From DASSJM01 sp036280655 (GTDB lineage: Bacteria; Actinomycetota; UBA4738; HRBIN12), in contig DASUQI010000003.1 of assembly GCA_036280655.1 (NCBI GenBank), positions 1-64,000 of the forward strand: 64,000 bases of DNA, given 5' to 3'. The notes below the pieces were generated by a model. It searched no databases and had not been told where the DNA came from. It was given only the letters and a program-made list of their open reading frames with translations. A program made the translations under genes and the position numbers. Below, piece by piece: positions 59,405 through 64,000 of this stretch; positions within the stretch are counted from its first letter, which is position 1; the number at the start of each line of letters is the position of its first letter.

Positions 59405-60380
59405 GACCATCGCGGAGGCGGCCGGAACCGACGTCGTGACCTCGCGGCGCCATCGGCGGCGCCGCGAGGGTCAGACGGAGCAACCCAGCGGCGTCTGGTA
59501 CCCACGCTGGTACTGGCCATCCTTCACCCTTCCCGGCGTTCTGATCCTGGCAGTCCTGTTCGTGCTGCCGGCCTACGTGGTCGTGTCGGTCGCGTTCGGC
59601 ACCGTGGACTTCGAAAACTTCGGCCGGCCCGTCCCCTATTACGCGCCGTGGTGGTGGTCGTTCGATACGTTCAATCAGACGCTCAGCCAGTTCTGGGGAA
59701 AGGACGCCATCTACCAGGATGCGCTGATCCGCACGTTCGTCTACGTCTTTGCCGCGTCCGCGATCTGCCTCGTCCTCGGATACGCCGTGGCGTACTTCAC
59801 CGCCCGGAAGGCGACCACCCACAAGGGCCTGCTCCTCATCCTGCTGATCTCGCCCCTGTGGATCAGCTACCTGATGCGCATCTACGCCTGGCAGGGTCTG
59901 CTCGACCGGGGTGGGCCATTCAACATCCTGCTCGGCCCGTTTGGCTTCCGGGACACCGACTTCCTGTCCGGTTTGCCGATCACCGTGATCCTCGGACTCG
60001 TGTACGGCTATATCCCATTCATGATCCTGCCGATCTACGCCTCGCTCGATCGCATCCCGGAGAGCCTGCTCGAGGCGGGCCGCGACCTCGGCGCAGGCGG
60101 TCGTCAGACGTTCTGGCGCGTCACGCTGCCGATGTCCAGGCCCGCGATCCTCACCGGCATCGTCATCGTCACCTTGCCGATGTTCGGCGACTACTACACG
60201 AACGATCTGCTGGGCACGGCGAGGACGTCGATGTTCGGGAACCTGATCGCCACTCAGAATGAGCTCACCGGCGGCAAAACGAGGATGGCGTCGCTCGTGC
60301 TGATCCTATCCGTCATCGTGCTGCTCCCGATGATGTACTACCTTCGCGAGACCAGGCGCGCCGCGGAGCGTGGCGCGTGA
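59397..60380 (+). CDS. potB: Polyamine ABC transporter permease (PotB type)
   Basis: A 327-aa permease with six transmembrane helices after a hydrophilic N-terminus of about 45 residues (first TM LPGVLILAVLFVLPAYVVVSVAFG). The EAA loop that contacts the ATPase is SLLEAGRDLGAGGRQTFWRVTLPMSRPAI. It overlaps the binding-protein gene by 8 nt and the next permease by 4 nt, so all are translationally coupled. Confidence 0.92.
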   Translation: MPETIAEAAGTDVVTSRRHRRRREGQTEQPSGVWYPRWYWPSFTLPGVLILAVLFVLPAYVVVSVAFGTVDFENFGRPVPYYAPWWWSFDTFNQTLSQFWGKDAIYQDALIRTFVYVFAASAICLVLGYAVAYFTARKATTHKGLLLILLISPLWISYLMRIYAWQGLLDRGGPFNILLGPFGFRDTDFLSGLPITVILGLVYGYIPFMILPIYASLDRIPESLLEAGRDLGAGGRQTFWRVTLPMSRPAILTGIVIVTLPMFGDYYTNDLLGTARTSMFGNLIATQNELTGGKTRMASLVLILSVIVLLPMMYYLRETRRAAERGA

Positions 60381-61276
60381 GCACGACGCTGGAGTTGGGT
60401 TCCGAGCCCACCCGCGCCCGCGGGTACTTCAAGAACCCATGGCGGAAGCCGCGCGTCCTGCAAGGCATCACGATCGCGTACCTGCTCTGGTCCATCCTCC
60501 CGGTCGTCATCGCCGTGATCTTCTCGTTCAACGGCGGCCGTTCGCGGATCGCCTGGCAGGGCTTCTCGATGCGGTGGTGGACAGCTGACCCCACCGACTC
60601 GATCCTCCACGACCCAGAGATGCGGGCGGCGCTCGTCCAGACCTACAGGCTGGCCATCCTCGTGGTGCTGATCTCGGTCCCCATCGGGACGCTGTTCGCG
60701 ATCGGGATCGATCGATGGCACGGACGTCCGGCTCGTGGCGCGAACTTCGTCATGTTGCTGTCGTTCGTGGTTCCCGAGATCATCCTCGGCACGTCCCTGT
60801 TCATCCTGTTGACGACGCTGTTGAAGTTCGTGGACCTGGGGACGGAGGCACAGACCCTCGGGCTGGCGGTGTTCCAGGTCAGCTACCCGGCCGTGATCGT
60901 CCGTGCCCGGCTGCTGTCGATCGGGCCCGAGTACGAGGATGCCGCGCTGGACCTGGGCGCGACGCCCAACCAGGCGATCCGCAGAGTCCTGCTTCCACTC
61001 ATCGCTCCCGCGATCCTGGCGAGCGTCGCGCTCGTGTTCGCGGACGTCGTGGACGACTTCGTGACCGTGAACGCGCTCTCGGGAGCTGCGAACAGCGAGA
61101 CGGTGGCTCAGAAGATCTACTCGGCCTCGAGGGCCTCCCCGACGCCCGAGGTCAACGCCGCCGCTACCGTCATGCTGGTCACGACCCTGCTGATCGTCTC
61201 CGTCGGCTTGCTCCTCTACCGACGACTCACGCGCGGCCAGACCGGCGGCGGCGTCGCCGACCTGGCACAGCTCTGA
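60377..61276 (+). CDS. potC: Polyamine ABC transporter permease (PotC type)
   Basis: A 299-aa permease with six transmembrane helices (VLQGITIAYLLWSILPVVIAVIFSF to VMLVTTLLIVSVGLLLYRRL). The EAA-loop counterpart is EDAALDLGATPNQAIRRVLLPLIAPAI and the PotC-type DVVDDFVTVNALSG segment follows. It heterodimerises with the PotB-type subunit. The GTG overlaps the potB stop. Confidence 0.92.
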   Translation: MSTTLELGSEPTRARGYFKNPWRKPRVLQGITIAYLLWSILPVVIAVIFSFNGGRSRIAWQGFSMRWWTADPTDSILHDPEMRAALVQTYRLAILVVLISVPIGTLFAIGIDRWHGRPARGANFVMLLSFVVPEIILGTSLFILLTTLLKFVDLGTEAQTLGLAVFQVSYPAVIVRARLLSIGPEYEDAALDLGATPNQAIRRVLLPLIAPAILASVALVFADVVDDFVTVNALSGAANSETVAQKIYSASRASPTPEVNAAATVMLVTTLLIVSVGLLLYRRLTRGQTGGGVADLAQL

Positions 61277-61286
61277 CGTCCGGCGT

Positions 61287-61292
61287 TAGCCT
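61287..61292 (+). promoter_or_regulatory. -10 box of the small lipoprotein gene
   Basis: TAGCCT ends 6 nt before the second of two adjacent GTG codons (61299). It favours that codon as the leaderless start. Confidence 0.5.
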
Positions 61293-61298
61293 GACGTG

Positions 61299-61814
61299 GT
61301 GAAGCCTCGCCGCCCGGGCGCCATCATCGCGATCTTGCTGACGACGCTCATCGCCGGAACGGCGTGTGCCCGCGAACCCGACCCGTACGGGCCGCTTCGG
61401 CAGAGGACGACCCAGCCGATCCCGGGGACCCTCAGTTTCGTGCTCGAGCCCGTCGGCGACTTCCGCCCATCGTTCGATCCCGATGCGGCGTACGCGAACC
61501 TGGTCGAGCGCGCGCCGGGCGGGGTGACGATCACGCTCGCCACCGTTCACGACACGGACTTCGGGACCACGTGGGGCCCGGCGTGGGTGCTGTTCGCGCG
61601 CGACATCTGCTTCGCTTCCTCGAAGGGTGACATCGTCTCGCCGGCACGGTCGGGCAACGACGCGTGCGGCAACGCGAACCTGTGGGTGCAGGCGATCGAC
61701 GCCGGGGACGGACGCTCCCTCGGCTCGTTCACCGCGTACGACGGCACCACGACCTGGATGCCGGATCGCGAGGGCGACCCCGCTCAGGTCAGCGGCACCA
61801 CTCGGTTCCACTGA
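61299..61814 (+). CDS. Small predicted lipoprotein, unknown function
   Basis: A 171-aa exported lipoprotein with lipobox TTLIAGTAC (Cys23), then PYGPLRQRTTQPIPGTLSFVLEPVGDF and a beta-rich domain with TWGPAWVLFARDICFAS. Two cysteine residues (C of DICFAS and NDACGNA) could form a disulfide. The GTG at 61299 is preferred over 61296 by promoter spacing. Its last 31 bp overlap the convergent binding-protein gene. No family is recognised; a polyamine-transport accessory is possible from position. Confidence 0.65.
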   Translation: MKPRRPGAIIAILLTTLIAGTACAREPDPYGPLRQRTTQPIPGTLSFVLEPVGDFRPSFDPDAAYANLVERAPGGVTITLATVHDTDFGTTWGPAWVLFARDICFASSKGDIVSPARSGNDACGNANLWVQAIDAGDGRSLGSFTAYDGTTTWMPDREGDPAQVSGTTRFH

Positions 61815-63037
61815 TCGAGCCACCGCGCCTGCTCGGCGGGCCCGAACCCGACGAGCATCTGGCCTCCCGCGAACGCTTCCTCCGAGAGGATCGCGTTCCG
61901 AAGGTTCGGCGGCACCGCCCCGTGCCAACGGAAGGAGGGGTCGGCGAACGCGTCCTCGGTCGCGCCGCGGAGCGGGGGCTGGTACCCGTTCCACGCGAAA
62001 TTGTCCATCGCGGTCTCGAAGTCCAAGAGGTGGTCGACGAACGCATGCGCAAGGACAGGGTTCCGTCCGCTCGCGCAGACCGCCGTCAGGTCGCAGCCCA
62101 CGACGAGGCCGGGGCCCGACGGTACGCGGTAGCGGAGCTCTCGGGCGACGCGGGCCCCTGCCCCTGGCTCGTACCGATCGGCGTAGCGAGGCGCCGTCAG
62201 GACGTCTCCCGACCACGCCTGGTGCGCGACGAACTCGCCCCGGGGAAGCCCTTCCTCGGCGCCGTCGATCGTGAATCGCAGATCCGCGACGCGCACGGCC
62301 TCCTCGAGGGCGTCCGCGGCCCGCTCGAGGTCCGCTTCGGTCGTTGCCCTGAGGTCCACGACTCCGTCGCGGATGAGCGCCAATGAGAGCGCCTCCAGGT
62401 ACGAGTCGTAGACGCCCAGCCGTCCGCGGTATCGGTCGTTCCAGAGGATCGCGAACGGATCTCGAGCATCGGGAGCATCGGTCGACGCGACGAGATCGTC
62501 ACGCCAGCCCACCCCGCTCGAATAGACCGTGTACGGGACGGAAAACGCGAGGCCCGGGTCGTAGAAAGGACGGTCAGCTCCCCGGAACCACGACCACACG
62601 TTCACCACGTTCGGCAGATAGTCGTGGTTCAGCGGGCGCAGGAGCTTCGCGCCGATCAGATCGGGCAAGACGTCGATCGTGGCGAAGAAGACGTCGAAGT
62701 CGGCCCCGGGCTGCTGCAAGCGCGCGATCGCCTCGTCCATCCGTTCGAAGCTTTCGACTTCGATATCGACGTTCGCGTCGGCGAAACGACGAGTGAAGGC
62801 GTGGAGGACCTTCGTCGCCAGGTAGTCCTTCCACTCGTAGATGCGGAGCGTTGCGTCTCGCTCGACCGGCAGACCGCTCTCGAGCGCCGGAACCGGCGTG
62901 GCGATCGGCTCATGGGGCGCGGTGCGCGTGCACGCGGCGAGGAGCGAACCGAGCGTTGGGATGGATACCGAACCGACCGCCGCGGCGCGCAGAAACGTCC
63001 TGCGGGGGATCCCCGAACGTCCTTCGAGTGGCCGCAT
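61784..63037 (-). CDS. Second polyamine-type Tat lipoprotein binding protein
   Basis: A 417-aa binding protein related to the upstream PotD-type one: Tat motif PRRTFLRAAAVG, lipobox GSLLAACT (Cys36), LRIYEWKDYLATKVLHAFTRRFADANVDIEVE, DFDVFFATIDVLPDLIGAKLL, PLNHDYLPNV, AFSVPYTVYSSGVGW, AWSGDVLTAPRYA and FAWNGYQPP. It is transcribed towards the transporter operon and lacks its own permease, so it may offer an alternative substrate to the same channel. GGGAGGGGAGG precedes the ATG; an in-frame ATG 13 codons upstream is less likely. Confidence 0.9.
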   Translation of the reverse strand: MRPLEGRSGIPRRTFLRAAAVGSVSIPTLGSLLAACTRTAPHEPIATPVPALESGLPVERDATLRIYEWKDYLATKVLHAFTRRFADANVDIEVESFERMDEAIARLQQPGADFDVFFATIDVLPDLIGAKLLRPLNHDYLPNVVNVWSWFRGADRPFYDPGLAFSVPYTVYSSGVGWRDDLVASTDAPDARDPFAILWNDRYRGRLGVYDSYLEALSLALIRDGVVDLRATTEADLERAADALEEAVRVADLRFTIDGAEEGLPRGEFVAHQAWSGDVLTAPRYADRYEPGAGARVARELRYRVPSGPGLVVGCDLTAVCASGRNPVLAHAFVDHLLDFETAMDNFAWNGYQPPLRGATEDAFADPSFRWHGAVPPNLRNAILSEEAFAGGQMLVGFGPAEQARWLDQWNRVVPLT

Positions 63038-63391
63038 CCGCCTCCCCTCCCGGGGCCGACGTCTTCGCCCGAGCATACGCCAGTGAGTCCCAGGCCCCTT
63101 CGGGTTCGCTCCGACGCATCTCGATGCGCCGCTCGAAGGCCTGGGACATGGGCGCTCACCCTACGCGAGCCATCTATCGTGGGTCTGTGCCCAACGGGGT
63201 AACGTCGCGGTGGCGTTCGCCGGTGAGCACACCGGCCGGCGAGCACTCGGGCACGATGGAGGGCGCGCTCCGCAGCGTCGCGTTGTCGCCCAGGTCCTCG
63301 AGCGCCTGAACCTCCGCGGTTTGAAGTGCCGTTCAGGCGCCCGTGTATCATGCGCCGCACCCCTAGACCGGGACCGGAGTCTGACGCGGCG
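63038..63391 (+). other. 354-bp intergenic region with inverted repeat and candidate promoter
   Basis: No credible gene is seen on either strand. It holds a short GCCGGT/ACCGGC dyad (63219-63236), the 10-bp inverted repeat described separately, and a possible promoter with TTGAAG (63321) and extended TGTATCAT (-10 at 63346-63351) 19 nt apart. Confidence 0.5.
63302..63340 (+). promoter_or_regulatory. Perfect 10-bp inverted repeat upstream of the enoyl-CoA hydratase
   Basis: GCGCCTGAAC and GTTCAGGCGC are exact reverse complements 19 bp apart. The right arm and centre overlap the candidate -35 box, so it looks like a repressor operator. Confidence 0.6.
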
Positions 63392-64000
63392 ATGAGCAGC
63401 GACGTGCACGAGGACGGCCCCGTGCTCTTGTCCGAGGACCTCGGCCCGGTCCGCCGGCTGACGCTCAACCGGCCCGCGTCTCTGAACGCGCTCAGCAGCG
63501 AGCTCATGGAGGCGCTCGACGACGCGTTCGCGGCCGCCGCAGCCAAGGAGACGGTCCGTGTCGTGATCCTTCGCGGGGCCGGTCGCGCCTTCTGCGCCGG
63601 GTACGACCTGAACCAGGACGCGGAAGAGGGCGCGCTGGACGCGGAGGCCTGGCGCGAGGAGCTCCGCCGGGACACCGACCGGCTCCTTCGGATCCTGCAC
63701 CACCCCAAGCCCGTGATCGCGTCGATCCACTCGTACTGCCTGGCCGGCGGAACGGACCTCATGCTCGCGTGCGACCTCGCGGTCGCCGCCGACGACGCCT
63801 TCTTCGGGTACGTCGACGTCCGGTTCGGCTCCGGCGTCGTGTCGATGCTCCTGCCGTGGGTGGTGGGGGTCCGCGTCGCCAAGGAGCTCATCTTCACCGG
63901 CGAGGACCGCGTGCCCGCCGGCGAGGCGCTGCGGATCGGGCTCGTGAACCGCGTGGTGCCCCGCGAGACGCTCGATGCCGCGACGCTCGAGCTGGCCGAG
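63392..64000 (+). CDS. Enoyl-CoA hydratase/isomerase, 3' end beyond the window
   Basis: The first 203 codons of a crotonase-fold protein: RRLTLNRPASLNALSSELMEALDDAF, oxyanion segments GRAFCAGYDLNQDAE and SYCLAGGTDLMLACDLAVAADDAFFGYVDVRFG, then ELIFTGEDRVPAGEALRIGLVNRVV. The GYDLNQD insertion and the Asp-rich middle resemble hydratases acting on unusual CoA esters. The ATG at 63392 follows GGAG at longer than usual spacing. It is probably under the inverted-repeat operator. Confidence 0.88.
   Translation, partial: MSSDVHEDGPVLLSEDLGPVRRLTLNRPASLNALSSELMEALDDAFAAAAAKETVRVVILRGAGRAFCAGYDLNQDAEEGALDAEAWREELRRDTDRLLRILHHPKPVIASIHSYCLAGGTDLMLACDLAVAADDAFFGYVDVRFGSGVVSMLLPWVVGVRVAKELIFTGEDRVPAGEALRIGLVNRVVPRETLDAATLELAE

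Noticed and set aside
62910..63149. 79-codon minus-strand frame upstream of the second binding protein.
   Set aside because: It overlaps the start of the binding-protein gene on the same strand in another frame, has no ribosome site and a composition typical of noncoding frames.
63219..63236. GCCGGT-N6-ACCGGC as a second operator in the right-hand intergenic region.
   Set aside because: A 6-bp GC-only dyad is expected by chance in 70% GC DNA, and it is not aligned with any promoter element.

Overview
The window is high-GC (about 70%), densely packed bacterial DNA. Everything points to an actinobacterium, probably a deep or uncultured lineage rather than a classical Streptomyces or Mycobacterium. 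The evidence is a solitary CIRCE-controlled groEL, two F420-type luciferase-like oxidoreductases, a DUF6457 gene beside moaA, many GTG starts, and numerous genes whose only upstream signal is a TAnnnT -10 box 6-9 nt before the start codon (predicted leaderless mRNAs). I found no tRNA, rRNA, CRISPR array, insertion sequence, integrase or phage gene, so this is chromosomal core/accessory sequence and not an island.

Layout. 1-2.2 kb: the 5' part of a trehalose synthase gene, a receiver-only response regulator divergent from an Fe-S Rrf2 regulator, and a tiny zinc-ribbon protein. 2.3-6.6 kb: acetyl-CoA synthetase, an RTX-repeat secreted protein, and groEL with promoter, CIRCE operator and terminator. 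6.6-16.1 kb: a catabolic block with an SDR, a luciferase-like oxidoreductase, a 2-aminobenzoyl-CoA monooxygenase/reductase (salicylyl-CoA hydroxylase) homologue, a PaaK-type aryl-CoA ligase, an acyl-CoA dehydrogenase, a RidA-like protein, enoyl-CoA hydratase, 3-hydroxyacyl-CoA dehydrogenase and a Cys-rich HTH regulator. Together they look like an aerobic CoA-ester pathway for an aromatic acid such as anthranilate or salicylate. 16.2-25.4 kb: secreted and membrane proteins, a thioesterase, an SLH-NlpC/P60 hydrolase, small conserved proteins, a GroES-like protein, a PrmC-like methyltransferase with an altered catalytic motif, and an S9 peptidase.

25.5-30.3 kb is the most unusual region. It holds a single-pass membrane protein, a PqqD-like/site-2-protease/double cyclic-nucleotide-binding fusion, a zinc-finger protein, a 46-residue ARK-repeat protein and a Crp-family regulator. 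Three evenly phased TGTGA-N6-TCACA-type boxes lie between the protease part and the Crp part. 30.3-33.8 kb: molybdenum-cofactor genes (moaA, DUF6457, a MogA-XdhC fusion) and a methyltransferase. 33.7-38.3 kb: two tandem sulfatases and a phospholipase C/acid-phosphatase-type phosphoesterase.

38.3-50 kb: a divergent lysine-2,3-aminomutase relative, transketolase, adenine deaminase, a hemolysin-III protein, a DEAD-box helicase, a lipoprotein, and the threonine-catabolism pair tdh/kbl split by one reverse-strand gene. 49.6-53 kb: a TetR regulator divergent from an MMPL exporter, with a dyad overlapping a near-consensus promoter. 53-55.4 kb: an F420-type oxidoreductase, an AlkD-like protein and small proteins. 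55.4-63 kb: an aldehyde dehydrogenase followed by a PotABCD-type polyamine ABC transporter, with a second, oppositely oriented Tat-lipoprotein binding protein. The window ends inside another enoyl-CoA hydratase gene preceded by a 10-bp inverted repeat.

Two window-scale patterns stand out: the leaderless promoters, and six convergent gene pairs whose two TAG stop codons are the two strands of one CTAG tetranucleotide.
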